This document shows positions 39,214-49,670 of a stretch of DNA of 64,000 bases, piece by piece. Both the position numbers and the translations under genes were made by a program. Under the pieces are notes generated by a model that saw only the letters and a list, made by a program, of their open reading frames with translations, ran no database searches and was not told the DNA's origin. Every line of letters starts with the position of its first letter. Within the stretch, counting starts at the first letter, position 1. This DNA is from BD2-11 sp965221785 (GTDB lineage Bacteria > Gemmatimonadota > Gemmatimonadetes > Longimicrobiales > Gaopeijiaceae). Location: positions 186,001 through 250,000 of the forward strand of contig CBDCSR010000003.1 in NCBI GenBank assembly GCA_965221785.1. Direction: 5' to 3'.

Positions 39214-41304
39214 ATGACGCGTTTCGTACTCGCACTCCCGATCGTACTCGTATTCGCGGCCGGCTGCCGGGGGTACGCGGAACCCGCCCCGCCCGCCCCC
39301 GCGGGTGCGGAGGAAGCCGATGCCGCACCTTCCGGGCAGGCCCCGACGCCCGCGCCAGAGGCCGCCGTCGCAGACCTGGGTCCAGGCGAACTCGCCGCCC
39401 GGGTAGCGACCATCGAGATCGTGCCGGCGTCCATCGAGGTGCAGCGGGGCGACTCCATCACCTTCCGAGGCGTCCTGCGCGACGCGGACGGCAATGTGGT
39501 GGAAGGCGCCCTCTGGGGGGTGAGCACGGTGGGGCCGTTCGAGCTGCGCTCCATCAAGGACGAGATTCCCGAGACATACGTCCTGCGGGGCACGCAGTAC
39601 GGAGAGGCGGTGATCGGCGTGTTCCTCGGCCTGCCCGGGCCAGCCGGCGGCGAGCCCAACTGGACGCCGGCCGCCGAGTTGCCCGTGAAGGTGAACGACT
39701 ATCCGGTGGCGCGTATTGAAATCGATCCGCCCGCCTACGCCGCCTTCGCGGGGACGTCCTTCGCGCTGACGGGGCGGGCGATCACCACGGCGGGCGAGGA
39801 GCACGCCGAAGAGGTGGTAGGCTGGTCGTCGGCAGACGCGGCGGTGGCCACCGTTACGGCGGACGGCCAGTTGAACCTGCTGCGGCCTGGAGCGGCACGC
39901 ATCGTCGGGGAAGCGGGCGGGGTGAGCGGTGAACTTACCCTGGAAGTGGTCGCCAACCCGGTCGAACAGGTGACCGTGGCGTCACCGGAGTCACGGGTGC
40001 GCACGGGCGATGTGGTGCGCCTCGCGGTCGCCGCCACGGATGCCTCCGGCGCCGGCGTCGACGATGTCGCGCTGGCCTACCGGATCGAGGCTGAGGACGG
40101 CGCCCTCACTACGGCCGCTACCACCTACATGGACGGCGCCTTCGTCGCCGAGGAGCCCGGCCGCTACAGCGTGACCGTCGACGCCGGCACCACCGCCCGG
40201 GCGGTCGACATCGAGGTCTTCCCCAGGGAAGCCACGAGGGAAGTCACGCTGGTGGGACAGGGCCCGCTCGGCACCACGAGCTCGGACCTGTGGGTCTTCG
40301 AGGGGCTCGACGGGCGCGACTATGCCTACACGGGCACCATGTCCGCGGCCACCATGTACGCCTGGGACGTCACCGACCCCGCCGCGCCCGCCATCGTCGA
40401 CTCCCTGCAGGTGGACGGGCGCCGCGTCAACGACGTCAAGATCAACGACGATCGCACCATCGCCATCGTCACCAGCGAGAACGCCTCAAATCGCCGGAAC
40501 GGCATCACCCTCATCGACATCACCGACCCCGCCGACCCGGAGACCATCACCCACTACACCGAGGGCCTCACTGGCGGCATCCACAACGTCTGGTTCGTGG
40601 ACGACCTGGTCTACGCCATCAACGACGGCACCCTCGACGTCCACATCATCGACATCTCGGACCCCGCCAACCCGTTCGAGGCGGGGCGCTGGGGCCTCGA
40701 CAAGCCGAGCAAGTACCTGCACGACGTGAGCGTGGTGGACGGCATCGCCTACCTGTCGTACTGGAACGACGGGCTGGTCATGCTCGACGTCGGCGATGGC
40801 CGCTGGGGCGGAACCCCGACCGAGCCGCAGCCGATCTCCTCCTACAGTTACCTCTACGACATCAACGGCGCGCTCTACGGCAACACGCACCACGCCATCC
40901 GCTACGGCGACTACGTGTTCCTCGGGGACGAGATCTTCGGATGCCCGGAATGCGACGGTCCCCGCGGCTACGTGCACGTCGTGGACGTGAGCGACATCGA
41001 GAATCCGCGTGAAGTCGCCGAGTTCAGGCTGCCCGACGCCGGCAGCCACAACCTCTGGGTAGAGGATGATCTGCTCTACATCGCCTATTACCAGGGCGGT
41101 CTGCGCATCGTCGACGTGTCCGGCGAGCTGCGCGGGGACCTGCTCGCACAGGGGCGTGAAGTGGCGTCCTTCATGACCACCCCGGAGGGTGAGAGCACGA
41201 CCATGGCGTGGGGCCCGCAGCCCTACAAGGGAAACATCTTCGTCTCCGACATGCGCACGGGGCTCTGGGTGATGAACCTGGCGCCAGCGAGGGTGATTCC
41301 GTAA
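39214..41304 (+). CDS. LVIVD-repeat surface lipoprotein with Ig-like (Big2-type) domains
   Basis: Lipobox VFAAGC places the lipidated Cys at 18. After a Pro/Ala/Glu linker (20-60) come Big2-like domains (ATIEIVPASIEVQRGDSITF, ARIEIDPPAYAAFAGTSF with SSADAAVATVTADGQL, and VEQVTVASPESRVRTGDVV, each as separate beta units), and then from about 350 an LVIVD beta-propeller, with repeats such as YAWDVTDPAAPAIVDSL, ITLIDITDPADPETI, VHIIDISDPANPFEAG, VHVVDVSDIENPREVAEF. It is a 696-residue, outer-membrane- or surface-anchored protein, function unknown, probably binding or scaffolding. First of three collinear exported-protein genes. Confidence 0.88.
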   Translation: MTRFVLALPIVLVFAAGCRGYAEPAPPAPAGAEEADAAPSGQAPTPAPEAAVADLGPGELAARVATIEIVPASIEVQRGDSITFRGVLRDADGNVVEGALWGVSTVGPFELRSIKDEIPETYVLRGTQYGEAVIGVFLGLPGPAGGEPNWTPAAELPVKVNDYPVARIEIDPPAYAAFAGTSFALTGRAITTAGEEHAEEVVGWSSADAAVATVTADGQLNLLRPGAARIVGEAGGVSGELTLEVVANPVEQVTVASPESRVRTGDVVRLAVAATDASGAGVDDVALAYRIEAEDGALTTAATTYMDGAFVAEEPGRYSVTVDAGTTARAVDIEVFPREATREVTLVGQGPLGTTSSDLWVFEGLDGRDYAYTGTMSAATMYAWDVTDPAAPAIVDSLQVDGRRVNDVKINDDRTIAIVTSENASNRRNGITLIDITDPADPETITHYTEGLTGGIHNVWFVDDLVYAINDGTLDVHIIDISDPANPFEAGRWGLDKPSKYLHDVSVVDGIAYLSYWNDGLVMLDVGDGRWGGTPTEPQPISSYSYLYDINGALYGNTHHAIRYGDYVFLGDEIFGCPECDGPRGYVHVVDVSDIENPREVAEFRLPDAGSHNLWVEDDLLYIAYYQGGLRIVDVSGELRGDLLAQGREVASFMTTPEGESTTMAWGPQPYKGNIFVSDMRTGLWVMNLAPARVIP

Positions 41305-41381
41305 ACGCCAGCTTGCCGAGACCGGCCCGGCGCCGGATTCTGGCACGACAAAGGCACCCCCCGAACCACAGGAAGAACCCC

Positions 41382-42458
41382 ATGCGTTACCTCGCCCCTC
41401 TTCTCCTCTGCCTTGTCGTCTGGACCTGCGCCGAACTACCCGAGGCCGCCCAGGAGCCGGACGTTTCAGCTGAAACGCCACTTCCGCCAGGATCACTCTA
41501 CGAGGGACCGGCCTTCGAATTCGAGGAAGTGGTCCCCGGCGTCTTCCATGCGCGCGGAACCGGGGCGCTGAACGTCGGATCCCACGGCGCGGTCGTGGTC
41601 AACGACGACCACGTGCTCCTCGTCGAGTCGCACATCTCTCCCGCGGCGGCGCGAGCGGCCTGGGACGAAGTCATGGAGCTGACCGGCAAGCCCCTGCGCT
41701 ACGTGGTCAACACGCACTTCCACTTCGACCATGCCCACGGCAACAGCGCCTACCCCGACGAGGTCCAGGTCATCGGGCACGAGTTCACGCGCGAGATGAT
41801 CGAGAACGGCGGCTCCATGGGCCGTTCCTGGGAGAACTTCGTGGGCGGGATCCCGGACCAGATCACCGAGCTTGCGGACCAAGTCATGCGCACCGACATC
41901 GAGGAGGAGCGCCTCGAGCTCGAGGACCGGCTCGCGTTCCTCGAGAACTACTACGCGAGCCAGGAGGGACTGGAGCCGGAGAGCCCCAACACCACGCTCT
42001 CGGAGCGGATGACGCTCTTCGCGGGCGGTCGCGAGATGCGCATCCTGTTCTTCGGGCGCGGACACACGGGCGGTGATGTCGTCGTGCATCTGCCGGCCGA
42101 GCGCGTCCTCATCACCGGCGACCTGCTCCTGCCGCGACTGCCCTTCATGGGCGACGGCTACCCGGGCGAGTGGGCCGAAACGCTCGAGCACCTGAAGGGG
42201 CTTGAGTTCGACTGGGTGCTTCCCGGCCACGGGGATCCTTTCCAGGACCGTGAGCGCATCGACCATCTGCAGGCCTACCTGCGCGACTTCGAGGAGCGGG
42301 CCACGGCGCTGCACGCGCAGGGGCTCTCCTACCAGGAGGCCGCGCTACAGATCGACATGACCGACCACGCCGACAACTACCCGCAGATCATCGGGCCGGG
42401 GGTCGTGGAGATCGCGATGCAGCGCATGTTCGAGCTGCTGGACGGGACGGCGGGGTAG
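41382..42458 (+). CDS. Exported metallo-beta-lactamase-fold hydrolase
   Basis: Start at 41382 gives a hydrophobic signal, LLLCLVVWTCAE; a long open frame upstream overlaps the previous gene and is rejected. The 358-residue product has all MBL-fold metal motifs: HFHFDH (His112, His114, Asp116, His117), GRGHTGGD (His228), TGDLLL (Asp247) and PGHGDP (His283), with two zinc sites expected. The long insertion of acidic helices (about 165-205, DIEEERLELEDRLAFLENYY in parts) is characteristic of quinoprotein-relay/B3-like exported hydrolases. Substrate unknown. Positioned between an LVIVD lipoprotein and an LRR-metzincin, all facing the periplasm or surface. Confidence 0.9.
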   Translation: MRYLAPLLLCLVVWTCAELPEAAQEPDVSAETPLPPGSLYEGPAFEFEEVVPGVFHARGTGALNVGSHGAVVVNDDHVLLVESHISPAAARAAWDEVMELTGKPLRYVVNTHFHFDHAHGNSAYPDEVQVIGHEFTREMIENGGSMGRSWENFVGGIPDQITELADQVMRTDIEEERLELEDRLAFLENYYASQEGLEPESPNTTLSERMTLFAGGREMRILFFGRGHTGGDVVVHLPAERVLITGDLLLPRLPFMGDGYPGEWAETLEHLKGLEFDWVLPGHGDPFQDRERIDHLQAYLRDFEERATALHAQGLSYQEAALQIDMTDHADNYPQIIGPGVVEIAMQRMFELLDGTAG

Positions 42459-42478
42459 GCATCCGAAGGACGCCGGGG

Positions 42479-45400
42479 ATGAGGCGTCATCGACTTTTCC
42501 CGCTCGTCGCCGTAACGCTGTTATCCGCCCTGTGGGCATATGCCTGCGGGGATGGCGCCACCGAACCCCCATCCCCGGATGCGCCGCGGCCGACGACGGT
42601 CCTGGTGACCCCCTCCACCCCCCGGCTCCGGGCCCTGGGCACGACGGTACAGCTGAGGGCGCGGGTGCTCGACCAGACAGGACTGACGATGCAGGGCACG
42701 ACCGTTTCGTGGTCGAGCAACGATGCGTTGGTGGCGACGGTGGACGGATCGGGGCTGGTGAAGGCGGTCGCCAACGGCACGGCCACGATCACGGCCACGG
42801 CCACGATCACAACGGGCTCGGCGTCCGGAGGCACGAGGGTGACCGTATCCGAGAGCTCGGAAGCGGCGGCGCTGGTGGCGCTCTACACCGCGACGGACGG
42901 CCACAACTGGGCCGACAACGCGAACTGGCTGACCCACCAGCTGCCGGGCAACTGGTACGGGGTCGAAACCGACAACGCCGGAAGGATCGTGAGCATCCAA
43001 CTGAGTGGCCAGTGGGACAGCGACGCCCGGCTGCCGATACCACATGGGCTGTCGGGTGCAATGCCCGCCGAACTGGGCAACCTCCCCCATCTGGTCTCGC
43101 TGGATCTCGGTCTCAACCATCTCACCGGCCCGATTCCGCCCGAACTCGGCAACCTGCCCGACCTGAGATATCTGGGCCTCACCAGAAACAGTCTGACCGG
43201 GGCCATCCCGCCGGAACTCACCAACCACACGAGCCTTGAAGTTGTGGCTCTCGGCGGGAATGCCCTAACCGGGGAAATCCCGAGGGGATTCGGCAGCCTT
43301 GTCAACCTGACGGAGCTGTACCTTTGGGGGAGCAACCTGACCGGCCCAATCCCTCGGCAACTCGGCAACCTCGCCAACCTCACGGACCTTTACCTCAGCG
43401 ACAACAGACTCACGGGCCCGATCCCGGCCGAACTCGGCAACCTGACCAGCCTGACGGAGCTGTCGCTCTGGGGAAACGACCTTACCGGGCCGATCCCGGC
43501 TGAACTCGGCAATCTCGCCAGCCTGACGGAATTGTACCTCAGCACCAACGATCTCACCGGCCCGATCCCGGCCGAACTCGGCAACCTTGCCAGCCTGACG
43601 GACCTGTCGCTCTGGGGCAACGATCTGACGGGCCCGATCCCGCCGGAACTCGGCAACCTCGCCAACCTCACCTACCTGCATCTCGGGAGCAACGATCTCG
43701 CGGGCATGATTCCGGGCGAGCTCGGCCAGCTTGCCGGCCTGGAGCAACTTCGTCTGGGCAACAACAATCTGACCGGTCAGATTCCGGCTCAGCTCGCCAG
43801 CCTCGACAGCCTCCGGATCCTGTCGTTGGGCGAGAACCAGCTCACCGGCCCCATCCCCTCGGAACTCGGCAACCTGCCGAGCCTCGAAGAGCTCAACCTG
43901 GCATCGAACGAGCTGTCCGGCGCGATTCCCAGAGAACTCGGCAACCTCTCGACCCTCGAAGAACTGTTTCTGGACTACAACGACCTCGAGGGCCCGCTAC
44001 CCCCTGAACTCGCAGGCATGTCGAGCCTTCGGGAACTGGGGCTGTCGTTCAACGACGGCCTGTCGGGAGCCCTTCCGGCCGAACTGACCGAGCTGCGGCT
44101 CGACGCGCTGGTAGCCGAAGGAACCGGGCTGTGCGCTCCCGCGGATCCCGTCTTCCAGAACTGGCTGGCGGGCGTCTACAGGCGCCGCATCGTACCCTGC
44201 GTCGAAGCACAGCCGTCCGCGGCGTACCTGGTCCAGGCGGTCCAGTCGCGGGAATTCCCGGTTCCGCTGGTCGCGGGCAGGGAGGCGCTGCTGCGGGTGT
44301 TCGTCACGGCCCGGCAGGCCGGCAGCGCGGGCATTCCGCCGGTTCGGGTCCGCTTCTACCGCGACGACCGCGAGACGCATGTGGCGGAAATCCCCGGCAC
44401 CTCCACACCGATCCCGACCGAGGTGAACGAGGGCAGCCTGTCGGCTTCGGCGAACGCCGAAATACCGGACCAGGTGGTGCAGCCGGGGCTTGAGATGGTG
44501 ATCGAGGTGGATCCGGAGGGTACGCTGGATCCGGAGTTGGGCGTGGCGACGCGGATCCCCGGGACCGGGCGTCTGGAGGTCGATGTCCGGGAGATGCCGC
44601 CTTTCGACCTGACGGTGATTCCGTTCGTGTGGAGCGCGACCCACGACTCGTCGATGGTGGACGTGACCCGGGCCATGGTCGAGGACCCGGAGAGGCACGA
44701 GATGTTCGGCGACATGCATCTTCTTCCGATCGGCGAGATACGGGTGACGGCGCACGAACCCGTGGTGAGCTCGAGCAACAGCGCGTTCGTCCTCCTGCGC
44801 CAGGCCGCAGCGATTCGGGCGATGGAGGGCGGCACGGGCCACTACATGGGCATGATGGGGAGGCCGATCACCGGCGCGGGCGGAGTGGCCTATCGGCCCG
44901 GCAGGTCGAATTTCTCGTTCCCCAGGCCGGATATCATCGCCCACGAACTCGGCCACAACCTCGATCTTCGCCATGCGCCCTGCGGCGGAGCCGGCGGCCC
45001 CGATCCGTCGTTCCCGTACCCCGACGGGTCCATCGGGGCGTGGGGCTACGACTTCCGCGACGGTGGCCGGCTGGTGCGCCCCTCGACCGCTGACCTCATG
45101 TCCTATTGCGGCCCCCCCGACTGGACCAGCGACTACCACTTCACCAACGCGCTGCGCTTCCGCCTGAGCGAGGCCGACAGCGTGACGCTGCGCGCGCCGC
45201 CACTGGCCTCCACGGCGGTCGGATCCCTCCTCCTGTGGGGCGGAATCGGATCGGACAGCGTGCCCTATCTGGAACCCGCCTTCGTGGTCGATGCGCCGGC
45301 GTCGCTACCACGGTCCGGCGGCGATTATCGGATCATGGGGCGCTCCGGCGACGACACCGAGCTCTTCTCGCTGGCCTTCGCCATGCCCGAGGTCGCAGAC

Positions 45401-45691
45401 GGGGACGGCAGCTCCAGCTTCGCCTTCGTGCTCCCGGTGCGGCCCGGATGGGAGGACAGTCTCGCGACCATCACGCTCACCGGGCCGGGCGGTTCCGTCA
45501 CCCTGGACGGCGAGACCGATCTCCCGATGGCGATCCTGCGCAATCCCCGCAACGGACAGGTACGGGGTATCCTGCGCGACCCGCCGCCCGCCAACCAGGT
45601 GGCCGCGGCCGCGGCGCCAGGCGGCGCCGGATCGAGCGTCGAGGTGCTCTTCAGCCGGGGAATGCCGGGCGCGGGAGCCTGGCGGCGGTAG
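42479..45691 (+). CDS. Lipoprotein with Big2 domain, plant-type LRR array and C-terminal metzincin protease
   Basis: A 1070-residue lipoprotein (lipobox WAYAC, Cys23). Residues 40-125 are a Big2-like domain (TVSWSSNDALVATVDGSG). After an LRR cap (EAAALVALYTATDGHNW), about 15 plant-type leucine-rich repeats of 24 residues run from about 190 to 548, each ending LTGPIPAELGNL or a variant. The C-terminal region carries HELGHNLDLRH near residue 822 (HExxHxxxxxH zinc motif, with Asp at the usual Gly) and a downstream Met-turn, LMSYCGP, as in metzincin proteases, before a beta-rich tail. LRRs would bind a target and the metzincin cleave it. Last of three collinear exported genes; spacing is 20 bp. 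Confidence 0.88.
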   Translation: MRRHRLFPLVAVTLLSALWAYACGDGATEPPSPDAPRPTTVLVTPSTPRLRALGTTVQLRARVLDQTGLTMQGTTVSWSSNDALVATVDGSGLVKAVANGTATITATATITTGSASGGTRVTVSESSEAAALVALYTATDGHNWADNANWLTHQLPGNWYGVETDNAGRIVSIQLSGQWDSDARLPIPHGLSGAMPAELGNLPHLVSLDLGLNHLTGPIPPELGNLPDLRYLGLTRNSLTGAIPPELTNHTSLEVVALGGNALTGEIPRGFGSLVNLTELYLWGSNLTGPIPRQLGNLANLTDLYLSDNRLTGPIPAELGNLTSLTELSLWGNDLTGPIPAELGNLASLTELYLSTNDLTGPIPAELGNLASLTDLSLWGNDLTGPIPPELGNLANLTYLHLGSNDLAGMIPGELGQLAGLEQLRLGNNNLTGQIPAQLASLDSLRILSLGENQLTGPIPSELGNLPSLEELNLASNELSGAIPRELGNLSTLEELFLDYNDLEGPLPPELAGMSSLRELGLSFNDGLSGALPAELTELRLDALVAEGTGLCAPADPVFQNWLAGVYRRRIVPCVEAQPSAAYLVQAVQSREFPVPLVAGREALLRVFVTARQAGSAGIPPVRVRFYRDDRETHVAEIPGTSTPIPTEVNEGSLSASANAEIPDQVVQPGLEMVIEVDPEGTLDPELGVATRIPGTGRLEVDVREMPPFDLTVIPFVWSATHDSSMVDVTRAMVEDPERHEMFGDMHLLPIGEIRVTAHEPVVSSSNSAFVLLRQAAAIRAMEGGTGHYMGMMGRPITGAGGVAYRPGRSNFSFPRPDIIAHELGHNLDLRHAPCGGAGGPDPSFPYPDGSIGAWGYDFRDGGRLVRPSTADLMSYCGPPDWTSDYHFTNALRFRLSEADSVTLRAPPLASTAVGSLLLWGGIGSDSVPYLEPAFVVDAPASLPRSGGDYRIMGRSGDDTELFSLAFAMPEVADGDGSSSFAFVLPVRPGWEDSLATITLTGPGGSVTLDGETDLPMAILRNPRNGQVRGILRDPPPANQVAAAAAPGGAGSSVEVLFSRGMPGAGAWRR
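43046..44123 (+). repeat. 72-bp tandem repeat array encoding 24-residue LRRs
   Basis: About 15 units of 72 bp encode the consensus L-T-G-P-I-P-x-E-L-G-N-L followed by x-S/N-L-T-x-L-x-L-x-x-N. Central units (about 43400-43690) are nearly identical in DNA sequence, so unit number can change by recombination. This raises the chance of length variation between strains and of assembly errors. Confidence 0.85.
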
Positions 45692-45700
45692 CGTCGATAC

Positions 45701-47482
<1,782 letters not shown>

Positions 47483-47646
47483 CAGCCGCTCTCCTGTTCT
47501 TGCGGGGACCTGCGGATCTCCGGGTCGGGAGTATCGGGACCCCGGATGTAACGGTAAGATAGCGAGGAAGGTCGCAAAAAGGCACAGGAAATCCTTCCAC
47601 CACACGCTTCCGGACGACCGGGAGACGTACCAGGGATGACGAGACC

Positions 47647-49416
47647 ATGCATTTGACGATCAGACGACCCTTCGCGGTGTTCGCGTTCATTTCCCTCGCG
47701 GCGACCATCGCGCTCGCGGACCTCGCCCTTCCGAGGGCAGCCCTCGCCCAGACGCCGCCGGCCCAGGCCCCCATCAACACCTACAACGCCATCCACCATC
47801 CGGTGGTGGGGCGCAACGGCATGGTGGCCAGCCAGAACTTCCTGGCCACGGAGATCGGGGTGGAAATCCTGCGCCGGGGCGGCAACGCCATCGACGCGGG
47901 GGTGGCGGTGGGCCTCGCGCTCGCGGTGACCCTGCCGCGCGCCGGCAACGTGGGCGGTGGCGGGTTCATCCTGCTGCATCTGGCCGAGGAGAACCGCACG
48001 GTGGCGGTCGATTTCCGCGAGACCGCGCCCGCCGCCGCGCACTCCGACATGTTCTTCGGGGAGGACGGCGAGGTCGACAACGACGAGTACCGCTTCAGCC
48101 ACAAGTCGTCGGCGATTCCGGCTTCGGTGGCCGGTTTCGACCATCTGCTGCGCAACTACGGCACCATGAGCTGGCGCGAGGTGGCCCAGCCGGCCATCGA
48201 CTTGGCGCGCGACGGCATGGTGGTGTGGGAGGACCTGGCCGTTAACCTCGCCCGCTCGAAGCCGCGGCTCAGCGCCAACCCGGCATCGCGGGCCAAGTTC
48301 TACAAGCCCGACGGCTCCAACTACGAGGTGGGCGACCTCTACAGGCAGCCGGATCTGGCCTGGACGCTGGAGCAGATCGCCGAGGACGGCGCCGACGCCT
48401 TCTACAGGGGCGAGATCGCGCGCCGCATCGCCGACGACATGGCCAGCCACAACGGCCTGATCACCATGGACGACCTGGCCAACTACCGCGTGGTCGAGCG
48501 CGAGCCGGTGCGCGGCACCTTCCGCGGCTACGACATTGCGGCCATGTCCGCGCCCAGCTCGGGCGGGATGCACATCGTCCAGATGCTGAACATCTTCGAG
48601 AACTTCCCCCTGAAGGAGATGGGCTACGGCAGCGCCGACGCCATGCACGTCATGGCCGAGTCGATGAAGCTGGCGTACGCCGACCGCAGCAAGTACCTGG
48701 GCGACCCGGACCACCTCAATCTCCCCGTTGCCGCACTCACCAGCAAGGACTACGCGGCGGAACTGGCGAGAGGCATCTCCCTCAGCAGCGCCCGCCCGTC
48801 ATCGGACATCGGGCCGGGCAACCTGGCCCCCTACGAGAGCCCGGAGACCACGCACTACTCCATCCTCGACAGCGAGGGCAACGCGCTGGTCAACACCTAC
48901 ACGCTGATGTTCTCCTACGGCTCCGGGGTCGTGATCGAGGGCACCGGCATCCTGATGAACAACAACCTCGGCAACTTCACCTTGCGGCCCGACATCCCCG
49001 ACGCCTTCGGGCTGATGGGCAGCGCGGACAACCAGATCGCCGCGGGCCGCCGCCCGGTGAGCTCCATGACCCCGATCATCGTGCTGCGCGACGGCCGCCC
49101 CTTCCTGCTCACCGGCAGCCCAGGCGGGAGCCGCATCATCACCACCAACCTGCAGCTGCTGGTGAACGTGCTCGAGCACGGCATGAACATCGCCGACGCC
49201 ACCGCGCGGCCCCGCATGCACCACCAGTGGTACCCGGACCGGCTGGAGGTGGAGAGCGGCTTCAGCCCCGACGTGATCCGCGCCCTGCGGGCCCGCGGCC
49301 ACGACGTCCAGTTCAGCGCCGGGATGGGCAGCCTGCAGACGGTGATGTTCTCCGACGGACTCTTCTACGGCTACGGCGACCCACGCCGGCCGGGGGCGAT
49401 GGCGCTGGGGTATTGA
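47647..49416 (+). CDS. ggt: Periplasmic gamma-glutamyltransferase
   Basis: This 589-residue proenzyme has a Sec signal (to about residue 34, ALAQ). Conserved elements are GMVASQNFLATEIGVEIL, the gamma-glutamyl-site GGNAIDAGVAVGL, NVGGGGFILLHL, and the autocleavage site ETTHYS, with the nucleophile Thr401, followed by the small subunit (LMFSYGSGVVIEGTGILMNN, GRRPVSSMTPII, GSPGGSRII). The enzyme cleaves glutathione and gamma-glutamyl amides in the periplasm, releasing glutamate and cysteinylglycine for salvage. Alternative activities such as cephalosporin acylase-like hydrolysis cannot be excluded. It stands alone on its strand; an M19 dipeptidase elsewhere in the window could handle dipeptide products. 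Confidence 0.95.
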   Translation: MHLTIRRPFAVFAFISLAATIALADLALPRAALAQTPPAQAPINTYNAIHHPVVGRNGMVASQNFLATEIGVEILRRGGNAIDAGVAVGLALAVTLPRAGNVGGGGFILLHLAEENRTVAVDFRETAPAAAHSDMFFGEDGEVDNDEYRFSHKSSAIPASVAGFDHLLRNYGTMSWREVAQPAIDLARDGMVVWEDLAVNLARSKPRLSANPASRAKFYKPDGSNYEVGDLYRQPDLAWTLEQIAEDGADAFYRGEIARRIADDMASHNGLITMDDLANYRVVEREPVRGTFRGYDIAAMSAPSSGGMHIVQMLNIFENFPLKEMGYGSADAMHVMAESMKLAYADRSKYLGDPDHLNLPVAALTSKDYAAELARGISLSSARPSSDIGPGNLAPYESPETTHYSILDSEGNALVNTYTLMFSYGSGVVIEGTGILMNNNLGNFTLRPDIPDAFGLMGSADNQIAAGRRPVSSMTPIIVLRDGRPFLLTGSPGGSRIITTNLQLLVNVLEHGMNIADATARPRMHHQWYPDRLEVESGFSPDVIRALRARGHDVQFSAGMGSLQTVMFSDGLFYGYGDPRRPGAMALGY

Positions 49417-49670
49417 AGGGGTCAGCGAGACCGACCGGCCTGATCATCGGGGCCATCCCGGCCTGGTTGGGCGCCCCCACCGCTGCGGGACCGGCGCGCG
49501 GCCGTCCCGAATTCACATGGTCGTCCCTCACGTAGAGCGTATCGCGCCGATCGGCGCACCTATCCCCCGAGATCGCGGGAGAGCCGCCCTCCGGGGACCG
49601 GGGGCAGACCCTGATGAGAGCTGCGAGGACTACGCAGAGGACGATCGCGTCGCCCCGTCGGGGAGTCGAG

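Noticed and set aside
47483..47646. TPP riboswitch before thiC
   Set aside because: I looked for the conserved CUGAGA and downstream core on the minus strand and did not see them.
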